Numbered from the stretch's first letter, positions 51,625 through 60,838 are shown. The stretch: DNA of 64,000 nucleotides from Symbiodinium natans (GCA_905221605.1 CAJNDS010002161.1:564294-628293), one strand, 5' to 3'. Numbers and translations: made by a program. The notes: generated by a model from the letters alone, not told the origin.

Positions 51625-53800
51625 GGGTTCCAGTGGTTTCGCATTCAAGGTTGGAGTTTTCGAGTTTTGGCTTGCGTATAGAGATGGGGGGGTCGGGGGA
51701 GAGAGATAGGCCAGTGTAAGGGTTCCAGTTTTAGGGCATAAAGGGCTTGAAACTGTAAAGGTGGGGGATACAGGGCCCCGGGTTCTAGAGAATGCTGGCC
51801 TTGCAGCAGAAGCAATATAAGGGTTTCAGTTTTAGGCTGTTTTACAGGCTCTTCAAGCTTTAAGGGCTTTTACAGGGCTTATGGGGTTGGCTAGTAGGGC
51901 TTGGGTTTCTATAGGGATATTCTGTATTCTAAGCCCTATATACATATATATTTTTTGTGTAGCCTATATATTAGAGAGAGACCCTATATAAACCCTAGAC
52001 CTGGAACCCTACCACCCTACCTTCTATATACACCGAAAACCTATAGGGCTTCTGGGGCTAGTAGGCGGGGTATTTAGGGATAGGTTGTGAAGAGAGCATG
52101 CTGGCGTAGCACAAGCCCTTGAGTCCTTATAATACCCTAATACCCTAATACCCTAAACAGAAGAAGAGCAGAGCAACCAACAAACACCAAGACGTTGAGT
52201 ATAACCACTCACTTTCTGTCTTCCCGAAACAAAACTCTCCCATATATCCCTATAAACCCTTCAACCCTCGAAACTCTGCAACCATTGTGGGTCCTGCATA
52301 AAGTCTTCGTTTTTGGGGCTTACATAGGTTCTTTTCTTGGGAAGGGGCCACAAGACATGAAAGGTCTCATACAAACCCTATACCTTGAGGAAGTTCTCCT
52401 CACACTAAATCCAGATAAACCTCTATAACCCAAAGTGGCACGTAAAACCCTACAAGGGAGTGCAATCAACACAGCTTGCAAAAGCCAGACAAATCCAGCA
52501 AAAACGGGCCATGATCAGGCATCCATGTTGAAATGTACAGATTGATTGCATGATGCTTTTTGCTACATGCAATGTGCTATCTCGACAGAATGAGCTTCAT
52601 CCATGCTCCTGCCACCACTATGCATGGCGACCACTGCTGGAATAGCCGGCGCTCCAAAGCAGAAGCTTAAAAACCTTCACAACCCTAGCAACCCTCAACC
52701 CTATAAACCCTATAGACCCCAAACCCTGCACTTCCACATCCCAGCTCCAAAGGATGTCCGGCCAGCAGGGTGTTAGGGTTAAGGGTTATAGGGTTTAGGG
52801 TGTCTGGGTTTGGGGCTTGCTTCAGAGTTCCATTTTTTGGTTTTCCGTTTCTTATGGGGTCATGTGGTTGTTTTTTTTGGTCTTACCAGTTTTTGCTTTT
52901 GGGGTCACAAAAGGGAGGCCATACGAAGGACCAGGTAAGGTTTAAGGGATTAGGCATTGAGACAATTTAGGGTTTACAAGGTTTAGGCATTAGAGCTTCG
53001 GGCTCTGAGGTCACGGCTGGTAGCATACTGGAAGGTTTAAGTTGGGCTGTGAGCACCCTAAAACCCGAAACCTTAAACCCGCAACCCTAGAATTAAGGAT
53101 TACCAGTTACAACGCGCTAGTTGCCCTGCTCATCTCCCCCCCTTCTAACTAGCCATGATCCTGTTTGCTTGCAGAGCTTAGAGCTTGGCCACCGACGGGG
53201 TTTTAGGGTCAGTTCGTTTACAAAGCGGTTAGGTTGCAAGGCCTACAATGTTCGGGGCTGAGGGGCATGATGTTTGCGGCTTAGGATTTGCGATTCATAG
53301 CTCAGTGTAGCGTGTTGGCAATGTTGGTTTCCCCATGTGAGTGTGAGTGTGTCGCAGGACTGATGCCGTGCAGACAGACTTCTCTTGCCTTCCATCCTAG
53401 TCCCTGATTCCGTACCCATAAACTGACAAAGCCCTGAGCCATCAACCCCCAAACCCCAAAATATGACCTTGTTCATCGTGCAGGGTACCTTTTAAAACCA
53501 GCAACTAAAGCCTAAAAGTCAACCCTGAACCTGCCCACAAACTTGTACGCCCAAGAGCCCAGAACTGAAATGGCAGCCCGACAGAGCCTAAGCCTCAAGT
53601 GCCGAAGTTCAAAACCTCGAGAGCACCTGCGACCACTCCCTTGCCCACTAACTGCATCCTGGCAATGTTCCAAACCCCCCCAAAAAACTCTAAACCCCAA
53701 ACCTCCAGCAAATAGGGCTGGAGCTTTAGGCCTTAGTTGGTGTTGCTTCTAGCAAGGGCTTGAGGGCTCCAGGAGCCTTTAGGTGGAGCTTAGGTGCCCT
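51625..53800. other. Sparse stretch, no supported gene
   Basis: Scattered CCCTATAAA words and a decayed A-family right half near 53090-53165. Several 60-80-codon frames lack splice pattern. The missing carboxy-terminal Rab exon(s) should lie here or further left, but I could not find them. Confidence 0.4.
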
Positions 53801-53828
53801 GATCCTTATCCTCAACTTCAGCACCCGC

Positions 53829-53883
53829 CTCGTTGACGTTTTGGCCAAACCACGCGCTGGATTCGAAGAAGGGCATGCCATAT
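53829..53883 (-). CDS. Rab exon 9 (G5 region)
   Basis: Acceptor GCCAG/A, GC donor AACGAG/GCGGGT. Reads [21 protein letters not shown] is expected where SAW is seen. Confidence 0.85.
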
Positions 53884-56800
53884 CTGGCTGGTCTATTCAG
53901 TTCTCATTGATTTATGTGTTTAAAGTTTAAGGCATAGGGTTTAGGATTTTGGGTTTAGGTCTATTCAGCTCAACCCTCGAAATTCTGGTCCTATGCCATT
54001 CTCGAGGGAGGAAGAACTTGGGATCCCGCAAGCGATCCGACACCACTCTCTTTGGATTCTAGTTTACTTAAAACCTTTGGATTTTAGTCTACTTAAAACC
54101 TAATGACATCAACCCTTAACCAAGCCATACGGCTGCTAGGATCACGTTGGCGTTAGGGTTTAGGGTTTGGAATTCTTAGCCTGGCAGGTTCGTGGGAGTT
54201 CCACACTCTAAAGCCCCCAAAGCCCAAGGACCAGTCGGCACGAAAATCCCTAGGAAGCCTAAACCCTAAACCCTAAACCCTAAATCCCCCCCCTTCCCCT
54301 TACCCTATCCGAAACCCTATACCCTCTTAGCCGAAGCCCTAACACCTAGCTCAAGCCGCCAGGGGCCCGGGCTGCTCTGCCAGCGCCCTACCCCGCTCCG
54401 GGGACACGGCGATGTCTTCCGCGTCCGCCTGGCCGTTTTTGGGGCTCCATGGGCTCTGGAGCTTTATAGGGTCCAGGGCTAGTGCTTGGGGTTTAGGGTT
54501 TAGGGTTTAGGGTTTAGGGTTTAGGGTTTAGGGTTTAGGGTTTAGGGTTTAGGGTTTAGGGTTTAGGGTTTAGGGTTTAGGGTTTAGGGTTTAGGGTTCT
54601 GCGTGATTTTGGGATTGTTTTGGGAGGCACATGATGCTTTTCTGTCCCGGTGTCCGACCCCGGCCTTGTTTCCGACCAGGATGCGCTGGACGTCCTCCCA
54701 AGAGAATTCGGGAACAGGTCGAGGCTGTGAGCCCCTAAGAGCATTCTGACTACGCCAAACCCTAAACCCTAAACCCTAAACCCTAAGCCCCAAACACTAA
54801 CCCTGGAAAGTCACTGCAAAACCATAAGGGCCTATGCATCTAAATAGGGAATACATGCGCCTCTAAGCTCTGTGCAGGGACTGTTGGGTCCCAAGTACAT
54901 GACCATGAGGAGCGTGGACCCTGAGGGAAAGAAACATGACCTGTGCTTTTGGATGGCACTGTGCTGGAACCTAAACCCTAAACCCTAAACCCTAAACCCT
55001 AAACCCTAAACCCTAAACCCTAACCCCATGGACCCTGGAGCCACCTCAGAAGCCTCGATGTTTGGACAAATTGCTACACCCTAGGCCCTAAACCCCTGAA
55101 CCCTTTTCGCGCACCCGACATACAAGGGGGGCCGCATAATAACAGAGACCCGAAATCAGAGACCATGACTTAGGGAACTGTCCGCGGCAATCTGACTCAA
55201 GGAGTCCAAGGTTGCAGGCTCCTTGGGTTTAGGGCTTAGGGTTTAGGGTGTAGGGTTTAGGGTTTACGCTTTAGGGCACGAAGTGAGCTGTGAGGAAGTA
55301 GCTGCTCGCAGTGCATGTGTTGCTGTCCCGCAACACTCCGAGTACTCCTAGGAGGGTCATGGGTATAGTTAGAAGTATAGGGCAGCTAAACCCTAAACCC
55401 TAAACCCTAAACCCTAAACCCTAAACCCTAAACCCTAAACCCTACACTACAAACGTAATCCTAAACTAAACCCTACTATAGTTCTACTTATAACCCTACT
55501 TATAACTACCCAGAGTCAGCCTTGGCGCCGTGCAACTCGATCTGCTCGTTCCAGCGCTTGATGTTTTGGAAGGAATCCTGGCGCACTGGGAGGTTTAGGG
55601 TTTAGGGTTTAGGGTTTAGGGTTTAGGGTTAGGGTCTAGGGCTACTTGGAGGTTCATGGGTAGTTCTAAGCAGGGTTCTACGTGCCCTCTCCAGGATCTG
55701 GCCTGGGGGGCACAGTGAAATTTGCCTTCTTTAATACAGGAACGGAGGGCTTTCGGTGGCCCTAAGTAAGGTTCTAAGTAGAATTACCCGAATTAAAGTG
55801 TAACTGTACTTCTACCTGTCCATGAACCTGCAAGTAGCAGCTCAGGGGGCAAGGCTTGGCTTTTGAAAGTGACGGGTGCGCTTTGGCTTCAGGGAGTATA
55901 GAAGGGTTACGCAGGGCTGTAGAAAGGCGATAGATTGCGTGGGGGATAATTTCTGAGGGGGTGAGTACTCAGAATACATTAAGGGGCTTTGAAGTTAAGC
56001 CCGGAAAGCGAAGGTCGTGGCAAAAGGCCATGACTGATCTGGCAGAAAGCCACCTGCAACTGCAGGAATCAAGCAGAAGCTTCTACTTGCAGGTACAGCC
56101 CTCAAGACTAAACCTCGACCCAAACACTAAGCCACTAAACCACAGGCAACCTAAACCCAGCATCACCCAACACCTCACGCCTCACGCGTGACATCGTAGC
56201 AGAGAAGAATGCCCATAGCGCTTCGGTAGTACCTGCGGCTCACAGCTTAGCACTGGCTTGAGCTACAAAAACTGTCGAAAACATAGAGAGGGAAAGAAAC
56301 ACATGCATGCTTCTACGACCCATTCACGCTCAGAGAGTCAGAAGTATGTTCATGGCTTCACAAGCTACAAGCCCGACACGGCAAGAGCGCACTGCTTCGT
56401 GATGGTGTGGTGACGCTCTTGACCGGCCGTGTCCCAGATTTGGAGCTTCACTCGCTTCCCTGGTCCGGGTCTGGGGTTGGGATGTCGGGTTCGTGGGCTC
56501 CGTCGACAGCTTCATGCGCTCTGCCCTGCTAAACGAAAAAGGGGTCGGTCGTATGCCGAATTGAGAGTAGCCCGACCCTAAACCCTAAAACCTAAAACCC
56601 TAAACCCTAACCCTAAAGCCTAAACCCTGAACCCTATGTACAGGCTTGGGGTCAGGTGCTCTCTGGGAGGCACAGGAAGGGCTGGGCGGAGAAAGGAGCT
56701 CCCTTGGCCTGTGCCCCACGCCCACTGGGTTTACTTGCAGCTTCTTGGGTAGTTCAAGTAGGGTTATAAGTACCTTAACAAAGGTCATAACCAGCTAGAA

Positions 56801-58108
56801 CTATAGTTGCCCTACTTATAACTATACCCATGAACCTCCAAGTAGCCCTAACCCTAGACCCGAAACCCTAAACCCCAAATACCAAGTACGGGGTTTATAG
56901 AGTTTGTAGCAGGTTAGATTCGAGGTCCCGGCCATTGTACAGGCCTCCGAGTGCTCATGGTTTAGGGTTTAGGGCCTTAGGGTTTAGGGTTGTGGGTTTA
57001 GGGTTTAATTACTAAACCCTAAACCCTAAACCCTAAACCCTAAACCCTAAACCCTAAACCCTAAACCCTATAAACCCTAAACCCTTAGGGTTTAGGGTTC
57101 CTCCATACTGATTCCCAAGCCGGTGGCGCCTCCCATCCACAGCATCTTGTGCTTGAAGTCGATACCTCTTCGCGCCCAAGGTTTTGGGGCTTTAGGGCTT
57201 TAGGGTTTAGGGTCTAGGGTCTAGGGTCTAGGGTTTAGGGTTTAGGGTTTAGGGTTTAGGGTTTAGGGTTTAGGGCTGTTTTCGCGGCTCATGACTTACA
57301 GGTCTTACGGGCTTGCTGCCAGAAATCTTGTAGGGGGGCAAGGACTTATAGACTTGGGGAGACTAAGTGGGTAACGACTAGTGCGGAAACATTGCGCGCC
57401 CTCACAAGCAACAAGCATACATGTGAACCCCTTCCAACCATGGACCATGAGCCCTTAACAGTGAGAACTTTGCCAATCCGGAACATGACCAACGTTCGCC
57501 AAGAGTGGGGCTGGGAAGTCCCGAATATCTTGAGAAACACTTCCGGACTATGCACACCTGGAGCAAGTCATGCCGAATTTGAGGAGCCCGCCTAGATCCG
57601 AGAAAATTTCCCTCCCACAGAGAACACATAGGCCTAACACAAAAGACTGATCTAGGGGCCTGAACAATTAGAATAGGGTTTTGGGCGGTTATTCTTGTAT
57701 AACTACAAAGGGACCAGAAGTGACCAGAAGGGAATATCATTAGTAATTATTCCGACCCCTAGTCGTGGGAGGGCGCCAAAAGTCGGCTTGTCGTCGTTCT
57801 TGAAGCCGTCGTCGACAAACTTCACGACCAGGGCAGTTTTCCCGACACCTGGGAAACTTCCGGGAGCTTCATTGAAGGTTCATGGGCAGTTCCAAGCACC
57901 GCCGCACCTTTTTCACGCTGTTTCCGAAGGTGAGGCATTGGCTTGTTCGAGCCATTGGTTTAGGGTTTAGGGTTTCGGGCTTAGGGTTTAGGGTTTAGGG
58001 TTTTAGGGATAAGCAGCTCGATATTGGCATGTACAGCCCCACTGCCATCAAAGGTGACCAAAATCTGTACAGGTTCAAACTCTGGGCGCGCGGCCCGTGT
58101 CCCCGAGC
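53829..58108 (-). CDS. Rab-family small GTPase, nine exons, 3-prime end not found
   Basis: Nine minus-strand exons chain in phase: 58108-58040, 57848-57777, 57165-57130, 56459-56396, 56232-56186, 55585-55521, 54694-54665, 54428-54376, 53883-53829 (491 bp, about 163 codons). In order they give a P-loop (GSGVGKT), switch I with the threonine (KPTFGIDFKHK), G3 [32 protein letters not shown]4 GNKAD and G5-like FFESSAW with GQNVNE. This is the Rab order and spacing (Rab1/8/10-like). Rabs cycle GTP/GDP to direct vesicle traffic and are prenylated at carboxy-terminal cysteines; that end is missing here, as is the initiator ATG. Six of eight introns are GC-AG and one is GT-AG (after 56186). The first has an unclear donor. 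Seven introns hold telomeric arrays and five hold TIR elements. Oddities: D replaces the first P-loop glycine (DGSGVGKT) and W replaces K in SAK. Confidence 0.88.
54257..54285. repeat. Short telomeric array in Rab intron 8
   Basis: Three to four CCCTAAA units (TTTAGGG in the sense of the gene). Confidence 0.9.
54376..54428 (-). CDS. Rab exon 8
   Basis: Acceptor CGGCCAG/G, GC donor GGCAGA/GCAGCC. Reads [17 protein letters not shown], completing NKAD from exon 7. Confidence 0.88.
54490..54597. repeat. Telomeric array filling Rab intron 7
   Basis: Fifteen perfect TTTAGGG units in a 236-bp intron (54429-54664); CCCTAAA on the coding strand. Confidence 0.97.
54665..54694 (-). CDS. Rab exon 7 (30 bp)
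   Basis: Ten codons, [10 protein letters not shown]; acceptor TTGGGAG/G, GC donor AACAAG/GCCGGG. Confidence 0.88.
54758..55520. other. Rab intron 6 with telomeric arrays and TIR elements
   Basis: CCCTAAA at 54758-54802 and 54970-55025, D-family element 54823-54922, TTTAGGG 55227-55275. A-family element 55343-55512 starts 8 bp from the donor and is itself interrupted by CCCTAAA (55385-55443). Confidence 0.85.
55521..55585 (-). CDS. Rab exon 6
   Basis: Acceptor CTCCCAG/T, GC donor GCCAAG/GCTGAC. Reads [19 protein letters not shown], the helix after the G3/G4 strand. Confidence 0.88.
55590..55837. other. Telomeric array next to a splice acceptor, and A-family element
   Basis: TTTAGGG 55590-55645 (sense CCCTAAA) ends four bases from the exon 6 acceptor. 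A-family element 55642-55837 follows, enlarged by 70 bp of unrelated sequence. Confidence 0.85.
56186..56232 (-). CDS. Rab exon 5
   Basis: Acceptor GCCGCAG/G, GT donor ACGC/GTGAGG. Reads [15 protein letters not shown]. Confidence 0.9.
56396..56459 (-). CDS. Rab exon 4 (switch II)
   Basis: Acceptor GGACCAG/G, GC donor ACGAA/GCAGTG. Reads [27 protein letters not shown] is diagnostic for Rab; the residues after it are HH where FR is usual. Confidence 0.93.
56575..57100. other. Rab intron 3: telomeric arrays in both orientations and an A-family element
   Basis: CCCTAAA 56575-56635. A-family 56731-56845. TTTAGGG 56960-57010 meeting CCCTAAA 57013-57083 head to head, then TTTAGGG 57085-57100. Confidence 0.85.
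57130..57165 (-). CDS. Rab exon 3 (36 bp)
   Basis: Acceptor GCGAAGAG/G, GC donor GGGAG/GCGCCA. Reads [11 protein letters not shown] between switch I and the G3 strand. Confidence 0.85.
57196..57275. repeat. Telomeric array in Rab intron 2
   Basis: TTTAGGG and TCTAGGG units, about 11. Confidence 0.95.
57652..57762. mobile_element. B-family TIR element in Rab intron 2
   Basis: Ends CTAGGGGCCTGAACAATTAG and AATTATTCCGACCCCTAG are inverted repeats. It begins 14 bp from the exon 2 donor. Best copy of the family. Confidence 0.8.
57777..57848 (-). CDS. Rab exon 2 (P-loop end and switch I)
   Basis: Acceptor TTTCCCAG/G, GC donor TTTTG/GCGCCC. Reads [20 protein letters not shown] then PTF. Confidence 0.9.
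57868..58005. other. Rab intron 1: A-family fragment and telomeric array
   Basis: A-family left end 57868-57898 (TTGAAGGTTCATGGGCAG). TTTAGGG units 57957-58005. Confidence 0.8.
58040..58108 (-). CDS. Rab exon 1 (of those found)
   Basis: Acceptor CGCCTCAG/G. Reads [15 protein letters not shown], the first strand and start of the P-loop. The donor is GGGCTG, not GC or GT, so the boundary is uncertain by a base or two. The exon with the initiator ATG must lie to the right. Confidence 0.7.
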
Positions 58109-58137
58109 CTGAGGCGGGTTCACTCAGGGGGGGAAGA

Positions 58138-58175
58138 GGGTTTAGGGTTTAGGGTGTAGGCTGTAGGGTTTAGGG
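58138..58175. repeat. Short telomeric array, TTTAGGG
   Basis: Five imperfect units between the Rab gene and the plus-strand gene. Confidence 0.85.
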
Positions 58176-58460
58176 AATTTGCACGCCTTGGCTTATGGAT
58201 AGACCCTGTTAACTGTACTCCGCCCGATGCATCCCGAAACCAACATCAGCAATCCATCTTAGTTCCGGCATTGCATGTCTTGTAAATCTCAAGGAGGCTT
58301 GGAGGGGAACCCAAAACTCTACATCCCAATATTTCACTGAACTCTAAGTCCTGAACTCTAACCCTTTGAGTGGCAATAGCAGTACCAAAACAACGCATAC
58401 ATGTACTTCTAGGTCTGACTACGGGCAACCCATAAACCTATCGGGGTTTAGAGTTTACAG

Positions 58461-58633
58461 GTGTGAAGGCAAGTCGCATCATGAGCTTGATGAACATGTC
58501 GCAGGTCGACATCTTCGCTTTCAACTACCCAGAGCTGCGCCCTCCACTTTTCAGGGCTGAGCAGGGACCCTTCTTAATCGTCCATGCGGTGTGCCGGTAC
58601 TTATCACGAGCCGGTCGAAGTGGGGCAAGGTGA
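58461..58633 (+). CDS. Candidate exon MSQVDIFAFNYPELRPPLFR
   Basis: After GAGTTTACAG/G the plus strand is open for 57 codons to TGA at 58631. The cited peptide continues AEQGPFLIVHAV and is preceded by IMSLMN (ATG at 58481). A GT donor (GCG/GTGTGC) at 58588 is likely. It could be an amino-terminal exon of a gene divergent from Rab. No family recognised. Confidence 0.5.
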
Positions 58634-58675
58634 TCTGAGGCTCCCAGGGACGTGGCTCTCTCAGATTCTCAGCTT

Positions 58676-58790
58676 AAGCCCAATGCTACGAAGAGCCCAT
58701 GCGGACGACTGGCGCCTTGGGAATGTAGGTGTCATCATCATCTTAACGCATCGGCTCCTAGTGGGAGTGGGTACCCAATCTAAACCCTGA
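58676..58790 (+). CDS. Candidate exon LRRAHADDWRLGNVGVIIIL
   Basis: Open plus frame after TTCTCAG, with a GT donor (AAT/GTAGGTG) inside. Possibly the same gene as 58461. Confidence 0.3.
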
Positions 58791-59075
58791 AAGGGCTACA
58801 TTGGGAGACCTATTTCGGATAGAGGGTACCAAATTGCCTGCTGTTCCGAATTAAGAACTATAGTAAGTTAATTCAAGTCAGACCCCTACAATAAAACCCT
58901 TCAGATGCCATTTACTGTACGGTTTGGGAGCTTTGGCCTGTTAGTCCCATGGCCCAAGGCAGTTTGTAACAACTCTGAAGAGCCACACAAGGGGCGACCT
59001 GCGAACGCCATAGTGAGTGTGATGGCTTTCGGAGGATGCTAGGGTTCTTGCTGATCCACACAAAACCGTTATTAT

Positions 59076-59107
59076 TACTCCGACGACGGCGGCGACGGCG
59101 ACGACTA
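59076..59107. repeat. CGACGG trinucleotide tract
   Basis: Short impure (CGA/CGG) run. The Arg-rich frame over it is an artefact. Confidence 0.8.
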
Positions 59108-59247
59108 CTATCACTCTTGCTCGCACCACGTAGCAATAGTGTGATGCTTCAATTTTTTGACATCAGTCTTGCAGTAACTTTATCGCCCATCGCCCATCGC
59201 CCTAAACCAAAGAAGGTAAACCAATCTAAACCTTCTCGGCGTGTGGA

Positions 59248-59590
59248 GTGGGGGGGGTTGGGGTGGGGGTTGGGGGGGGGGGGGGTTTGGGGGCTGGTTG
59301 GGGGGTGGTTGGGGGGGGTTGGGGTTTGGGGGGGGGGGGGGATTTGGGGGGGGGGGGTTGGGGTGGGTTTTGGGGGTTGGGGTTGTGGGGGGGGGGGGGG
59401 TGGGTTTTTGGGGTGGTTGGGGGGGTTTGGGGGGGGTTGGGGGGGGTTTGGGGGGGTGGGGGGGGGGGGTTGGTGGGGGTTGGGGGGTTGGGTCACGGGG
59501 GAGGTTGGGGGGGGGGGGGGGGGGGGGGTGGGGGGGTGGGGGGGGGTGGGTGGGGGGTGGGGGGGGGGGGGGGGTTGGGGGGGGGCGGGA
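59248..59590. repeat. 340-bp G-rich tract with quadruplex-forming potential
   Basis: Dozens of G runs of 4-20 bases separated by T or TT on the plus strand. The Gly/Val/Trp- and Pro-rich frames over it are artefacts. Confidence 0.95.
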
Positions 59591-59662
59591 ATTGGGAATT
59601 TCGAGGGGTGTCGGGCCAGTAATTAGGACTTCAGGGTTTCAGGCCTTGATTTCGCGTTTGGG

Positions 59663-59992
59663 TTGACAAGTAATTGGTACAATCGCTTCTATGTAGCTTC
59701 TTTTTGGCCAGTCTCCATGACGCTCGCAGGCCAAGTCTGTTCAACACAAGGCAGTGACAAGCCTCGTTCCACTGGACTGGCTGCGACGCGAAAGAGAGCG
59801 AGGTCGTCTTCGCAGAACAGTGCTCCAAGAGGCTGGAACCAAACCATCCAGATCACAACGCATCTCATCGGCGTGAACCCCTGTGATGATAAAGGTCGGA
59901 AACTTGCAAACCCCAAACCGCAAGCTCCTGAGCGACGCCAGAGTACCATCCCGCGAAAAGCTGTACATCTCGCATGGCGGACATGTTTTTAA
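59663..59992 (+). CDS. Candidate coding segment, unknown
   Basis: 109-codon plus frame with no repeats inside. The middle reads LAATRKRARSSSQNSAPRGW and NQTIQITTHLIGVNPCDDKG. A minus frame is also open. Splice sites unresolved. It could belong to the plus gene ending at 60514. Confidence 0.4.
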   Translation: MTSNWYNRFYVASFWPVSMTLAGQVCSTQGSDKPRSTGLAATRKRARSSSQNSAPRGWNQTIQITTHLIGVNPCDDKGRKLANPKPQAPERRQSTIPRKAVHLAWRTCF

Positions 59993-60294
59993 GGCTCCCC
60001 AAACCGACTAAAGGATCCCAAAGCTGGGCCTACTGGTCTACTGGGGTAAACTTGTAAAGTAAGCCTGTACCATAGCAATAAGGCATCATCTGTCCAATAA
60101 TAGCGGCAACTTGTCCTCTATTGTCTTGAAGGCATAAGGGTTTAGGGTTTACAGGTTAGTGCTTGTTGTTCGGGGCTTAGGTCTTTCATGGGCTTGCGGG
60201 TGGAAGTTTGTGGGAGTGCCGTGGAAAGCCGAGGACTTATGCTCTATAGCAGAGTGCTGTCTAGAGCCCTTAGATCCCTATACTTGAATACCAG

Positions 60295-60514
60295 GCGGAT
60301 TTTCCGCCGCAAGGTGAGTTGCGATATGCTAAACCCTGACCCTAGGCCCTAAACCCTAAACCCTAAACCCTAAACCCTAAACTCTAAACCCTAAACCCTA
60401 AACCCTGGAATGTAGATCTTACCTTTGCACTCAACAGGGACATCTGGCTTCAAAGAAGACACCATCCGCTTACGCTTCTACAGGAAGATCCTCTGCAAGC
60501 CACAACGCAATTAG
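60295..60514 (+). CDS. 3-prime end of an unidentified plus-strand gene (two exons)
   Basis: An exon ending CCGCCGCAAG at 60313 (reading ADFPPQ; the left border is a possible AATACCAG/G at 60294 or further left) is followed by the textbook donor GTGAGT. The intron is 60314-60437. The last exon, 60438-60514, begins after CTCAACAG and reads TSGFKEDTIRLRFYRKILCK then PQRN and TAG. Phases match (1 then 2). The intron is 124 bp, and most of it (60330-60408) is CCCTAAA repeat. The carboxy-terminus is basic. The gene converges with minus-strand frames from 60620 on. Function unknown. Confidence 0.6.
60330..60408. repeat. Telomeric array that makes up most of a GT-AG intron
   Basis: About ten CCCTAAA units within intron 60314-60437. 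Confidence 0.95.
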
Positions 60515-60532
60515 CTGCCAATCAACTCCTGG

Positions 60533-60620
60533 TTCAGGGTTCAGGGTTTAGGGTTTAGGGCTTAGGGCTTAGGATTTAGGGTTTGGGGTTTGGGGTTTAG
60601 GGCTTCGGGTTTCGGGTTAC
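60533..60620. repeat. Telomeric array, TTTAGGG, with TTCAGGG and TTTGGGG
   Basis: Lies between the ends of the two convergent genes. Confidence 0.9.
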
Positions 60621-60624
60621 GGGA

Positions 60625-60740
60625 GCCTGGCATTGGATCCTTGCAAGTCGTCCGGGACAGGGGCGGCTCACTGATTTGTCAGGGACAAAGCACGAACTCG
60701 CCTCGTGTGAGCACATCCCGAGTTCCGCAGCGAAATCTCC
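60625..60740 (-). CDS. Candidate coding segment GDFAAELGMCSHEASSCFVP
   Basis: Minus frame open for about 40 codons, continuing DKSVSRPCPGRLARIQCQAP. Splice sites unresolved. Same strand as 61338 and 61890. Confidence 0.4.
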
Positions 60741-60838
60741 CACTGGCTGGCTCTTAGTTGGGAGTGAGGGAAGGCGGGCCCTTTCTATCCCTTTAAGGGA
60801 TTAGAGGGGTTCCCTCGTTCCCTACTAAGAACCAGTGG
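60741..60838. mobile_element. J-family TIR element
   Basis: CACTGGCTGGCTCTTAGTTG and CTACTAAGAACCAGTG ends, with GGGAGTGAGGGAA/TTCCCTCGTTCCC inside. Fragments at 9008, 21410 and 23291. Confidence 0.75.

Noticed and set aside
56330-56515. 61-codon minus frame [12 protein letters not shown]...
   Set aside because: Overlaps Rab exon 4 in another frame; the WDTAGQER frame is decisive.
59149-59666. Gly/Trp/Val-rich and Pro-rich frames up to 141 codons
   Set aside because: Product of the G-rich tract.
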